A stretch of 42,880 nucleotides of DNA from a virus. The notes beneath the pieces are model-generated. The model was not told the DNA's origin and ran no database searches. It saw only the letters and a list, made by a program, of their open reading frames with translations. Shown here one piece after another: positions 22,819 to 30,534 of the stretch (position 1 is its first letter; each line of letters begins with the position of its first letter). The position numbers and the translations under genes were made by a program. The stretch is taken from IMG/VR virus record IMGVR_UViG_3300048635_000074, positions 1 to 42,880 of that record, one strand, 5' to 3'.

Positions 22819-22828
22819 GAGAAATAAG

Positions 22829-23623
22829 ATGAGCCTACTACAAAGACGAGATGACATCGAAAAGGAGCTATACTACACAAACGGTAAGCTTCAGATTGCG
22901 TTTATTGAAAATGGTGTTCAGATGCCTTGGCAATATATGGGACAGACAAAAGACCTCACAGTTTCTATTGAGGTAGAACAGTATGAGCATCAGCAGACCG
23001 AGACAGCACCGACATCTGTCGATTTAACAATCGTAAAAGATGTAAAGGGAACACTAACGGCTGGAGTGGAGTCGGTATCTAATGCGATTATTGCTAAATT
23101 CCTACTCGGACATGAAACGAAAGCTACGCAACAAGCTGGGAGCTATGATGAGACAATCACAGTAAAAAAAGGTTACGATTACATTCTAGGAGATTTTGTA
23201 AACCTCACAAATGTTGTTGTAAAAAACTCAGATGATGATAGTATTACTTATGTTGCTGGGGTCGATTATAACTTGGACGCAGAGGCTGGGTATATCACTA
23301 TCCGACACGGTGGCAATATTGCAGATGATACAGAATTACACATCACAGCAGATTATCCACAAGTTGATTATTCCCTAGCTGAGGGGCTAACGAATACTAT
23401 GATTGAGGCTAAGTTACGATTTGTAACAGATAGTGCTATTAGCGATGCAGATAAGAGGATTTTCATATTCCATAAAGCGACACTCGTGCCAAATGGTGAG
23501 CTAAGCCTAAAATCTCCAGATGAGCCGTCTCCTATTCCTTTTGAGTTTACACTCACTAGAGATGAGACTATCCAAGGTGACCAACTGTCGCAAGTGGTGC
23601 AAGTGAAATCTATCCACAAATAG
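22829..23623 (+). CDS. Tail tube protein
   Basis: The 264-residue, strand-rich protein has the features of siphophage tail tube subunits with an inserted domain: LTVSIEVEQYEHQQTETAPT followed by VDLTIVKDVKGTLTAGVESV, a middle insertion (about 100-180) with DNVVVKN-like Ig-type strands and TYVAGVDYNLDAEAGYITI, and a C-terminal IPFEFTLTRDETIQGD. It is in the gpV position. It has an AGGAG-type site at the start. Confidence 0.75.
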   Translation: MSLLQRRDDIEKELYYTNGKLQIAFIENGVQMPWQYMGQTKDLTVSIEVEQYEHQQTETAPTSVDLTIVKDVKGTLTAGVESVSNAIIAKFLLGHETKATQQAGSYDETITVKKGYDYILGDFVNLTNVVVKNSDDDSITYVAGVDYNLDAEAGYITIRHGGNIADDTELHITADYPQVDYSLAEGLTNTMIEAKLRFVTDSAISDADKRIFIFHKATLVPNGELSLKSPDEPSPIPFEFTLTRDETIQGDQLSQVVQVKSIHK

Positions 23624-23636
23624 GAGGTGAGATGCG

Positions 23637-23867
23637 ATGAAAAAAGTAGAACTTTCACCTGATGAGTGGAGACAAATATCATCTACGAACGCCACTATCC
23701 AAAATGGAGGGGTTGGAAAGCCGATACAGCTCTATATTGGAGACCCTGCTCCTATAGATGATACGATTAGCTTTACCGTTCGGCACTCTGAATTATTTTA
23801 CCTCCCAGCGGACAGCCCAATTTGGGCAAAAGGGGCTGGTTGGGTATATGTGAGTGAGGTAAGCTAA
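23637..23867 (+). CDS. Small virion protein, 76 aa
   Basis: A strand-rich protein (SSTNATIQNGGVGKPIQLYI, then FYLPADSPIWAKGAGWVYVS). Similar small proteins encoded after tail tube genes cap or decorate tails. The pattern with WAKGAG and a final beta strand is familiar from phage virion proteins, but I cannot name a family. Its ATG overlaps a GATGCGATG start region with GGAGGTGAG upstream. Confidence 0.5.
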   Translation: MKKVELSPDEWRQISSTNATIQNGGVGKPIQLYIGDPAPIDDTISFTVRHSELFYLPADSPIWAKGAGWVYVSEVS

Positions 23868-24185
23868 ATGAAGTTGAAGCTCAAAGGTAACCTTTTATTG
23901 AAGTCTCTCTCGCAGATTATTATCTCTGGTAGCAGTCTCTTTTGGGATACGGTTCACTATTTCTCAGGGAATATTTACACGAAATTTATCAAAGAGGGCG
24001 TAAAAGGAATTAAACCTTTTTATAGTAATCTAAATATCTATGTTAAATTTGTAGTAGATGGGGCTTTAGATAGTGGTGTAGTCTATAATAGTAGCAATAT
24101 TTATGTAAAGTTTAATAAAGACGGCACTTTTGAGGTATCTTTGGGCTACGATAGCAATAATATAGCAAATAAGTTTTTGGAGTAG
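23868..24185 (+). CDS. Repeat protein, probable tail fibre component
   Basis: The 105-residue protein contains about four copies of a unit near 21 residues long, seen as SGNIYTKF, SNLNIYVKF, NSSNIYVKF and DSNNIANKF followed by a variable [KV]DG turn. Such short beta repeats are typical of fibre or adhesin shafts. It starts exactly at the end of the previous gene and precedes the discoidin-domain gene, so the two probably act in receptor binding. Confidence 0.55.
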   Translation: MKLKLKGNLLLKSLSQIIISGSSLFWDTVHYFSGNIYTKFIKEGVKGIKPFYSNLNIYVKFVVDGALDSGVVYNSSNIYVKFNKDGTFEVSLGYDSNNIANKFLE

Positions 24186-24188
24186 ATA

Positions 24189-25166
24189 ATGGCATTGGTA
24201 AATTGTGAGAGTTCAAACGGCTATCTTGAGGCTACGGCAAATGGTGGCTACGGTATATCAGAGGTGGAGAGTGCAAACGGCAAAACAATAGTGAATGTAA
24301 GAAATGTCCTTACGACTTGGGAGGCTACAACAAATATAAATCAATCGACTGAGAACGGTATCTTAGACTCGATTATTCCTCTCAAAAGAGGCGATAAGGT
24401 AGCTGTGATAGATGACAACGGGGAGGCACAAATAGTTGTGCTTGGTGAGCCAATTGTCAAAAATATAGCTATATGTGATGTTGAGTGTGATCCCAGAGCT
24501 ACAGCTATTCACTCCGAGTGGTGGACCTGCCCAGGAAAAGCGTTTGATGAGGATAATTCTACTTTTTGGTCTTCAAATGGTGGGCGTTTAGCCCCTTGGT
24601 GGATACAATGGGACTTTGAAGAGGAAGCAACTATTCTACAGTATAGACTTGCTTCAGACTCAACCCAACCTATTGATTGGATTCTCCAAGGAAGTTTAAA
24701 TGGTAGCGACTGGGTAGATATTGACGCTCAAGAGGGACAAAGTTTAGACAGTAATTTAACAACATATGATTTAGATGTGCCAGCTACCTTTAGATATTTC
24801 CGACTTTGGATAACAAAAGGAAAATACTACGCAAGCGTAAAAGTCAATACTTTTGAGCTAATCGGTCAAACCACCTCTTTTGATGTCTCCGATGTTCAGT
24901 CAGGGGCTGTAACTGCTTATTCTCTATCTGATAGAGTCTATTTCAGAGGCGAAAATACAGACGACACCTTTTACACCTCATCAAGTGTGAGTATAGATGA
25001 AAATAGTCTAAACTACGATAGCACCGTGCCTAAGCTCCAATATCAGAGTCTCCAGAAGAGGGTCGCCGTCCCTGAATGCACCGAAATAGTTTCAAAGTAT
25101 GAGTTGTCAGCAATTAATCAAAAGATGATTGAGAGTAGTTTCGATATTTATGTAGATGAGGAGTAG
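24189..25166 (+). CDS. Receptor-binding protein candidate with discoidin (F5/8 type C) domain
   Basis: The 325-residue protein has an N-terminal beta domain (about 1-95) and, at about 95-230, a galactose-binding-like discoidin fold: TCPGKAFDEDNSTFWSSNGG, then WWIQWDFEEEATILQYRL, WILQGSLNGSDWVDID, and FRYFRLWITKGKYYASVKV. Such domains bind cell-surface glycans. The C-terminal third is strand-rich and unassigned. Position next to the repeat protein and the lysis genes suggests a tail-tip or fibre protein that recognises host sugars. Confidence 0.7.
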   Translation: MALVNCESSNGYLEATANGGYGISEVESANGKTIVNVRNVLTTWEATTNINQSTENGILDSIIPLKRGDKVAVIDDNGEAQIVVLGEPIVKNIAICDVECDPRATAIHSEWWTCPGKAFDEDNSTFWSSNGGRLAPWWIQWDFEEEATILQYRLASDSTQPIDWILQGSLNGSDWVDIDAQEGQSLDSNLTTYDLDVPATFRYFRLWITKGKYYASVKVNTFELIGQTTSFDVSDVQSGAVTAYSLSDRVYFRGENTDDTFYTSSSVSIDENSLNYDSTVPKLQYQSLQKRVAVPECTEIVSKYELSAINQKMIESSFDIYVDEE

Positions 25167-25610
25167 ATGATGTATAAATTTGGAAAAAAGAGTAACCGCA
25201 ATCTAATCGGAGTCCACCCTATTTTAGCCTTTGTGATGATTGAGGCTATAAAGATTTGCAAGGTGGATTTTGGGATTGTCGAGGGGGTGAGAACAACAAA
25301 AAAACAAAGAAAACTGGTAAAAAAAGGCTACTCAAAAACTATGAATAGCTATCATCTCTACGGCTTGGCTGTCGATGCAGTTCCATATGTAAATGGCAAA
25401 TATGACTGGAGTAACAAAAAAGCCTTCAAGGAGATAGCAAAAACAGTAAAAAAAGTATGCAAAAAACACGGCATCAGGTGCATCAAAAACGGCTATGATA
25501 TGTGGGGCTGGGATTACCCACACTGGCAAATGAACGGTTGGAGAAAAAAATATGATGTGAGAAAAATCATAGACGCAGAAAAGTTAACAGAATTAAAAAG
25601 GGTCGCATAA
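25167..25610 (+). CDS. Endolysin, M15-family peptidase
   Basis: The 147-residue enzyme is a zinc peptidase of the VanY/D-Ala-D-Ala carboxypeptidase or L-Ala-D-Glu endopeptidase type. Ligands and catalytic residues are visible: His63 and Asp70 in SYHLYGLAVDAV, and Asp116 and His119 in WGWDYPHWQ. The VEGVRTTKKQRKLVKKGYSK segment before them is typical of phage lysins. No signal peptide is seen, so export would need the adjacent holin. It cuts peptide bonds in peptidoglycan at the end of infection. Stop and next start overlap (ATAATGG). Confidence 0.88.
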   Translation: MMYKFGKKSNRNLIGVHPILAFVMIEAIKICKVDFGIVEGVRTTKKQRKLVKKGYSKTMNSYHLYGLAVDAVPYVNGKYDWSNKKAFKEIAKTVKKVCKKHGIRCIKNGYDMWGWDYPHWQMNGWRKKYDVRKIIDAEKLTELKRVA

Positions 25611-25972
25611 TGGATTATAAAGACTTTGAAAACCTAACTACTATTGGCATCTTCTCAGCAATCGCAGTTTCAACTTGGAGTGGAATAGTGGCTTACCTTA
25701 AGAGAGACCTAAGAGAGGAGACTGTATCACATAGAATATTTATCTTCTTCAAAGATATTTTTATCAGTAGTGGCTTTTCAATCCTTACCTATATGCTTTT
25801 GGTTGGTTTTGGAGTATCCGAGCTTGTGGCTGTCGCTATTGGTGGCTTCGTCGGACACTTAGGTATCAGAAGTTCTTACCTTGTGGAGATACTTATCGCT
25901 GAAAAGCTGGGAAGTAGTAAAATAAAAGAGAGTGCAGAGAAAAGTTACAACCGTGAGGGGATTAAGAAATAG
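25610..25972 (+). CDS. Holin, LydA/phage_holin_3-like
   Basis: The 120-residue membrane protein has about three transmembrane helices (near 12-30, 48-70 and 72-90) with GFSILTYMLLVGFGVSELVA and AIGGFVGHLGIRSSYLVEIL, which resembles the LydA-type holin signature (a GFVGHxGxR segment). A charged, polar C-terminus follows. It directly follows the endolysin gene and would release it through the inner membrane. It is the last gene of the first late block; transcription then converges with the KilA-N gene. Confidence 0.75.
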   Translation: MDYKDFENLTTIGIFSAIAVSTWSGIVAYLKRDLREETVSHRIFIFFKDIFISSGFSILTYMLLVGFGVSELVAVAIGGFVGHLGIRSSYLVEILIAEKLGSSKIKESAEKSYNREGIKK

Positions 25973-25984
25973 CCCCTCCGTAGA

Positions 25985-26740
25985 TTAAAATCTCTCTATC
26001 ACTTTTAGTAGCTCTTTATAGGTAGTTATAGTTTTGAGCTTTATCATCTTTTCCAATAGGTCGCAGATATCCCCTCTCTTTTCCTGAAGCTTGGTATCCT
26101 TATTATTCCAACCCAGCTTTAGTTTGTCATTTACCTTTCGATTAATTAGAGTTGAGACCTCAATATATCTATCTGGTTTATCTGGCAATCCCTCGAGCTT
26201 ATCTATTGCCTTGTTTAGCCTCTTAAAAGCCTCTCCACCAAAATCTCTAAGGTTTAGTATATTGTCATCAATAAAAGTCTTATAAACTCTAGCTTCAACT
26301 GCTTTATCCACATTTCCAGCTATCTTGAGCAATATCTCCAATCTAGCCCAAGTCCCACCATATTTACCTCTTTTTGACTTTATCAGGTGTGGGAACATTT
26401 TCATAAGCTTTTCATATTTAACCTTCCCGTCTTTGTCTAAATTATCATAAATAATGGAATAGTCTGCTATAGTCTTTACATTATTTAATTCTGCCGAATC
26501 GGCAGTTTTAGAAAACTGCTCCTCTTCCATATCCAAGATAGCTACTTCAAAAATATATTTCCATAAATCAACACTTCTAAGGGCTTGCTCTATTTTATAA
26601 TTACCCTTGCCACCTTTTAGCTTGTCTGATACATTACACATATCTATCACATCTTGAACTTTTCCCATTCTGTCTTTGTGTCCTATATTCAACACACCAT
26701 AGTCTCCAATCTTGATTTGCATCATCTGATTAGTTTTCAT
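25985..26740 (-). CDS. KilA-N domain antirepressor-type protein
   Basis: The 251-residue protein carries a KilA-N-like DNA-binding domain in a central position (RGKYGGTWARLEILLKIAGN, then EARVYKTFIDDNIL). The usual early part is present as GNYKIEQALRSVDLWKYIFE; the C-terminal third is helical and charged. KilA-N proteins act as phage regulators, commonly as antirepressors. It is transcribed against the late genes from its own promoter at 26.89 kb, through a structured leader (L1). The start has AAAGG at a suitable distance. Confidence 0.7.
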   Translation of the reverse strand: MKTNQMMQIKIGDYGVLNIGHKDRMGKVQDVIDMCNVSDKLKGGKGNYKIEQALRSVDLWKYIFEVAILDMEEEQFSKTADSAELNNVKTIADYSIIYDNLDKDGKVKYEKLMKMFPHLIKSKRGKYGGTWARLEILLKIAGNVDKAVEARVYKTFIDDNILNLRDFGGEAFKRLNKAIDKLEGLPDKPDRYIEVSTLINRKVNDKLKLGWNNKDTKLQEKRGDICDLLEKMIKLKTITTYKELLKVIERF

Positions 26741-26762
26741 TATACGACCTTTAAATAAAATT

Positions 26763-26882
26763 TAGGCAAAAAAGTAAGTGGGAGTATTTGAAGTGCCTAT
26801 TTTCAAATATCGATATCCACTTAGAGGAGCTGGGATATTTGAGGTATAGGCAAACCTTTGGATACCAGCTCCACTAAATAGA
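26763..26882 (-). ncRNA. Structured leader RNA L1 (double-pseudoknot family)
   Basis: The RNA begins at the predicted start of its promoter. Minus-strand pairing: ATCTATTTAG 26883-26874 with CTAAGTGGAT 26824-26815 (10 bp); U-U mismatch; GGAGCTGG 26872-26865 with CCAGCTCC 26833-26826; hairpin AGGT/ACCT 26857-26854/26845-26842; its loop GCCTAT 26851-26846 pairs with ATAGGC 26800-26795; CAAATATC 26841-26834 pairs with GATATTTG 26811-26804. A third strand GCCTA (26767-26763), near the start codon, can compete for ATAGGC. TAAGTGG (26823-26817) can also pair with CCACTTA downstream, so at least two folds are possible. The same layout with different sequences occurs in L2, L3 and L4. Confidence 0.75.
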
Positions 26883-26888
26883 TAATAT

Positions 26889-26911
26889 ATTATATCATAC
26901 TAAGCTTAAAA
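26889..26911 (-). promoter_or_regulatory. Promoter of leader L1 / KilA-N gene
   Basis: TTTTAAG is followed after 10 nt by TATAAT (26894-26889). The predicted start at about 26882 coincides with the first base of the basal stem of the leader RNA. Confidence 0.65.
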
Positions 26912-26959
26912 TTAGACAATATGGGGGATTAAGAAAAGACATCCCTCTTTAGGTAGGAT

Positions 26960-27682
26960 TTAAATCTTCATTAGTAGCTTAAAAGTCTCTCTACCCTTTG
27001 GAGTAATTAGAGTTTGAACTCCAACTTTACTATCTCTCTTCCACTCTTTTATCTCAAAAAGGTCTGGGGTGTGGTCTGCATACGGTCGGAGCTGATTTTT
27101 GCTATCTCTATATACATACTTATTTTCGATAAGCCAATTAATAAACTCTTTTTGCTTAACCTTAAGCTCTTTTGCTGTGTCTCTAAAATTGGTTAGCAAG
27201 TTCCTATCTACCAAGCCGTCGAAATAATCAGCTTTTGGCTTCATCTTTTTGTTTTCTAACTCCAACTGTTCATTTTTCTCTATCTCTTCTACTAAAGCAA
27301 TCAAAGCCTCTTTGTAGGTTTGTGGTAGTTTTGGGAGATTAGCCTTGTATTGTTTTTCCACCTTAATAAAATATCTCCTAACCTCATCGCCTTTTGTATT
27401 ATTTTCCAACATCGCTATCATCTTTGCCGTATCAAGTGTCAATATGTAGTCTACTTGCTTTCCTTGTAAACTTAATCCTTTCTTAACTATCATAGGATTA
27501 TGAAATCTATCAATAACTACTCTTACATAATCAATACCCTCAATAAACCTTTCTAGTCTCTTCTTAATCCAATCAGAATATTGTTGTTTACTCTCTAAAA
27601 TTCTGTGTAACTCTCTTGCATTTACAGAGTTTACCTCATCAGCACCGATAACCGTTTGATTGATTTGAATTAAATCTCTCAT
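26960..27682 (-). CDS. Antirepressor, AntA + KilAC (ANT) domains
   Basis: I start the protein at ATG 27682 (AAAGG site upstream), not at an upstream ATG inside the leader RNA; this gives 240 residues. The N-terminal half is an AntA-type domain (SVNARELHRILESKQQYSDW, then IKKRLERFIEGIDYV, then YILTLDTAKMIAML and NTKGDEVRRYFI). The C-terminal half is a KilAC/ANT domain (DRNLLTNFRDTAKELKVKQK, then FINWLIENKYVYR). Such proteins inactivate repressors or regulate phage genes. It is a minus-strand insert in the late region, with leader L2 and its own promoter. A weak hairpin with GGGAT/ATCCC lies downstream at about 26915-26945. Confidence 0.85.
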   Translation of the reverse strand: MRDLIQINQTVIGADEVNSVNARELHRILESKQQYSDWIKKRLERFIEGIDYVRVVIDRFHNPMIVKKGLSLQGKQVDYILTLDTAKMIAMLENNTKGDEVRRYFIKVEKQYKANLPKLPQTYKEALIALVEEIEKNEQLELENKKMKPKADYFDGLVDRNLLTNFRDTAKELKVKQKEFINWLIENKYVYRDSKNQLRPYADHTPDLFEIKEWKRDSKVGVQTLITPKGRETFKLLMKI

Positions 27683-27704
27683 AAAAAAACCTTTAAGTAA
27701 AATT

Positions 27705-27833
27705 TGGACATAGAAAAAAAAGAGGGTAAGTAGTGAAGTGTCCAGCCTCAATAGCTTACGGTATCCCCTTAGAAGAGAGCAGAGCTATTAGGTGCTGGAC
27801 TTACCTTTGGATACTGCTCTCTACTAAAGAGAT
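27705..27833 (-). ncRNA. Structured leader RNA L2 (double-pseudoknot family)
   Basis: Minus-strand pairing: ATCTCTTTAG 27833-27824 with CTAAGGGGAT 27772-27763 (10 bp with G-U pairs); U-U mismatch; AGAGAGCAG 27822-27814 with CTGCTCTCT 27782-27774; hairpin AGGT/ACCT 27806-27803/27793-27790; loop GTCCAGC 27800-27794 with GCTGGAC 27746-27740; AATAGCT 27789-27783 with AGCTATT 27756-27750. A competing strand TGTCCA (27710-27705) lies before the ribosome-binding site. Every helix differs in sequence from L1 yet is perfectly paired, while the UATCCAAAGGT linker is kept. Confidence 0.78.
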
Positions 27834-27838
27834 ATGTT

Positions 27839-27883
27839 ATTATAGCATACAAACCTTAAGATAGTTTGATTTTTCGATATAAT
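27839..27883. promoter_or_regulatory. Divergent promoters sharing one CTTAAG site
   Basis: The palindrome CTTAAG at 27855-27860 serves both directions. On the minus strand it is followed after 10 nt by TATAAT (27844-27839), which starts leader L2. On the plus strand TTAAG (27856-27860) is followed after 17 nt by TATAAT (27878-27883), with a T-rich -16 region, and reads into the Cys-rich gene pair. Confidence 0.65.
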
Positions 27884-27915
27884 ATAGCAAGTATTGATAA
27901 AACAAAGGGGGTGTA

Positions 27916-28071
27916 ATGGCAAATCCAAAAAGTTCAAACGCTCTAAGTGAAGCGATTCACAAAATCGTAAAAAAAGAGAGTCGCAAAGAGGGCAAAAAAG
28001 AGACGAATGTAATCAAAGTCGGTGAGATACAACCAGAGAAAACCGTAATATTGGATAACCTCACAAAATGA
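27916..28071 (+). CDS. Small basic protein, 51 aa
   Basis: The ATG follows GGGGGTG. The product is Lys/Glu-rich (ALSEAIHKIVKKESRKEGKK) with a short beta-like end (NVIKVGEIQPEKTVILDNL). The stop overlaps the next start (ATGA), so it is coupled to the Cys-rich gene. No family recognised; it could be a chaperone or assembly partner for the following virion-type protein. Confidence 0.6.
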   Translation: MANPKSSNALSEAIHKIVKKESRKEGKKETNVIKVGEIQPEKTVILDNLTK

Positions 28072-28895
28072 GATGCACCACTACCAGTAGTAGAGGTTGC
28101 GTAGATACAGAAAAAAACGGCTGTGTAACAATCAATCCAAAAGATAGAGCCGTATCGACTGGACTATTTCTACCTCTCTATTCTATAGAGTTTGACAGTA
28201 GCATCAATCCACCATTTAGAGAAAATGTAAAGTGGCTAGAGGTATTTGTAGAAGATATTCCAAAAGAGGCAATTTCTATCGACTGTATAGCTAGATACAC
28301 CTATAGACCGTGTGGGCTGGATGTCTGCAACTCAGACCATTGCCCATATATAGATGAGCTTCACACCGACCCTTATCAATGCGTCCCTGCTGGTATGAAA
28401 TTTGTAGAACCAAGGGCAAATCTACTGATTGGTAGCACCTGCTACGATGAGCATCGATACTATGTATCTGGGCGTTTTCTAGGTTTTCCTTTTGTGTATA
28501 GGTCCCACTACTTTATGTCGCGTCCTATCTTCACAGATGAAAATGGGGACACAGCGTGTGTTTGCCAACCTGACCCATTTTCTACATTTGAGTTTGATAT
28601 TGGTGCTGATTTGGGCTATAGTGAGGAGTGGACGGCTAGGTATGTGAATGGGAAAAACATAGGAAAAGATATACCTGAATACCTGAAGCCACACCTAGAG
28701 AATGGTTTTTCACACTTTGGTTATTACTGTGCTTATTGGTCGAAATATAACACGCCCCCAGACCAAGAGGACGGCTCTATATCGTGTAGTGGACTTTGTG
28801 GGGGTGCAAAAGAGTTTTTTCGAGGAGCTATCCCTGATATATCAGGTAAAACACAGATAGTTTTGTCTCCATTGTGGGGTTTGAGATTGAGATAA
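28068..28895 (+). CDS. Cys-rich protein, probable virion component
   Basis: The 275-residue protein is rich in Cys (about 17) and aromatic residues, with clusters such as RPCGLDVCNSDHCPYIDE and SISCSGLCGGAKEFFRG. The Cys spacing suggests metal binding or disulfides, the latter fitting an extracellular virion protein. No known family is recognised. It is on the plus strand with the late genes but driven by its own promoter, and lies between two antirepressor units. Confidence 0.55.
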   Translation: MRCTTTSSRGCVDTEKNGCVTINPKDRAVSTGLFLPLYSIEFDSSINPPFRENVKWLEVFVEDIPKEAISIDCIARYTYRPCGLDVCNSDHCPYIDELHTDPYQCVPAGMKFVEPRANLLIGSTCYDEHRYYVSGRFLGFPFVYRSHYFMSRPIFTDENGDTACVCQPDPFSTFEFDIGADLGYSEEWTARYVNGKNIGKDIPEYLKPHLENGFSHFGYYCAYWSKYNTPPDQEDGSISCSGLCGGAKEFFRGAIPDISGKTQIVLSPLWGLRLR

Positions 28896-28956
28896 AAAAA
28901 CATACCAGATGCATCTGATAGTAAAAATCACATACAGAAAAAGGAGTAAAAAAAAA

Positions 28957-29793
28957 ATGAGTGTAGAGCTAATAAATGGTGATTGTGTGGGCATTATTGG
29001 CGATATGATTAGTAACGGTGAAACCGTAGATGCTATAGTTACCGACCCACCATATCAATACTTAAACCATAAAATGGATAAAGCTTTTAGAGAGGAGTTG
29101 TTTTTTCAGAGAGTTTACGACTTGTTAAAAGAAAACGGCTTCTTAGTGTTCTTTGGTAGAGGTTCAAGTTTCTATCGTTGGAATGTAATATGTGAAAAGA
29201 TTGGCTTCAAGTTCAAAGAGGAGCTAATTTGGGATAAAAAATCTATTTCAAATCCAGCTGGAGCAATTGGTAGATGCCATGAAACTATTGCAGTGCATGG
29301 AAAAGGCAATGCAAAACTTAAAAGAGTTTTTGTAGATTATTTTGAGCATAGAGAGGCAAACGAGCATTACGAAAACTACAAATATGACCTTAATAGAATA
29401 AGAACTCTATTTCGTAATAATAACTTTGATGAAATAAAAGAGAGATTAGAAAAGAAAACACCAGAAAAGAAGGTGGGGCATCGTGTTACACTTGCTAAAA
29501 AATGGGGCTGGGATAGAGGAGCTGAGACACTTAAGAGGTTAGATAGAGGATTGCTTTTAAGAAGTATTGTGAGAGAAAATAGAGAGCATTACAAGACAAA
29601 ACACCCCACACAAAAGCCATACAAACTAATAGAAAAGCTGATTAGCCTCACAACAAACGAGGGCGACACAGTATTAGACCCATTTATGGGGAGTGGCTCA
29701 ACTGGAATAGCCTGCCGCAACCTAAAGAGGAACTTTATAGGTATAGATATAGATGATAATTATGTCAAAGTAGCAAAAGAGAGGATAAAATAG
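28957..29793 (+). CDS. DNA adenine-N6 methyltransferase (DPPY, beta-type order)
   Basis: I start at ATG 28957, with AAGGAG 10 nt upstream; an earlier start at 28909 has none. The 278-residue enzyme has DPPY at about residues 30-33 (DAIVTDPPYQYL), VFFGRGSSFYRW, a variable target-recognition middle, KHPTQKPYKLIEKLI, and the SAM-binding DPFMGSGSTGIA near residue 247. The order (catalytic motif first) is the beta group that includes many phage orphan enzymes. It adds methyl groups to adenine in a specific site, probably to protect phage DNA or change regulation. No restriction partner is visible. It is the second methyltransferase in this genome. Confidence 0.9.
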   Translation: MSVELINGDCVGIIGDMISNGETVDAIVTDPPYQYLNHKMDKAFREELFFQRVYDLLKENGFLVFFGRGSSFYRWNVICEKIGFKFKEELIWDKKSISNPAGAIGRCHETIAVHGKGNAKLKRVFVDYFEHREANEHYENYKYDLNRIRTLFRNNNFDEIKERLEKKTPEKKVGHRVTLAKKWGWDRGAETLKRLDRGLLLRSIVRENREHYKTKHPTQKPYKLIEKLISLTTNEGDTVLDPFMGSGSTGIACRNLKRNFIGIDIDDNYVKVAKERIK

Positions 29794-29813
29794 CCCTCTC
29801 ATTAACTATTTGA

Positions 29814-30518
29814 CTAAAACAAGCTCAAAATAAAATCTCTACCAGCCTGAGACCAATGCCTATTATAGATAGTCTTGCCATTTTCTAAGACCTCTTGTTT
29901 TATTACTGTGTAGCCAAGATTTGCATAATCACTATACAATACCCAAGTTCCATTTTGTTTATATTGTATTTTCATTTCTGCCAACTTTTTATTGAGCTGG
30001 ATAGCACTCTTAAACCCTAACTCTTTTGCTATTTCAGTAGTAGTGTAGGTTTTATTCACAAACATTAATCTATTATTGATTGTCTTAACCTCATCTCGTT
30101 GTTTTTCAGCTTCGAGTCTCTTATCTCTCTCATCTTTGAGTTTTGTAACGACTTCCAATAATAGGTCTGGATTATCTAATAGTTCATCTTTTGCATACAT
30201 ACCGTGCTTTCTAATAGATGGCAAAACCTCACTTGTTACCCACCTTTTAAACTTTTTGGCTTCAGGCTTGCGACTCATAAATATAATTTGATAGACACCA
30301 CTTTCATTTATCAGCTTCATATCTCTCATCTGTCCACCTGAGTTAAGTTTAACTGAAGTCAGGTCTTCGACATCAACTCTTTTGAGAGTCTCTGTGATAT
30401 TTTTTAAACCCAAAATATCAACAACATCTTTAGCTACGAACCAAGGCTCTCTTGTCTTTTCATTGACAACGACTCTAACCTCTCCAAAATCACTATTTCT
30501 AAACACTTCTAAGTTCAT
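29814..30518 (-). CDS. Antirepressor, BRO-N + KilAC domains
   Basis: The 234-residue protein has a BRO-N domain (FGEVRVVVNEKTREPWFVAK, then DVVDILGLKNITETLKRVD, then LINESGVYQIIFMSRKPEAK and WVTSEVLPSIRKHGMY), a charged coiled linker and a C-terminal KilAC domain (TTTEIAKELGFKSAIQLNKK). BRO/KilAC proteins bind DNA and act as antirepressors in many phages. It sits between the methyltransferase and late gene block 2, on the minus strand, with leader L3 and its own promoter. Confidence 0.88.
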   Translation of the reverse strand: MNLEVFRNSDFGEVRVVVNEKTREPWFVAKDVVDILGLKNITETLKRVDVEDLTSVKLNSGGQMRDMKLINESGVYQIIFMSRKPEAKKFKRWVTSEVLPSIRKHGMYAKDELLDNPDLLLEVVTKLKDERDKRLEAEKQRDEVKTINNRLMFVNKTYTTTEIAKELGFKSAIQLNKKLAEMKIQYKQNGTWVLYSDYANLGYTVIKQEVLENGKTIYNRHWSQAGRDFILSLF

Positions 30519-30534
30519 AATAAAAAATCTTTCA

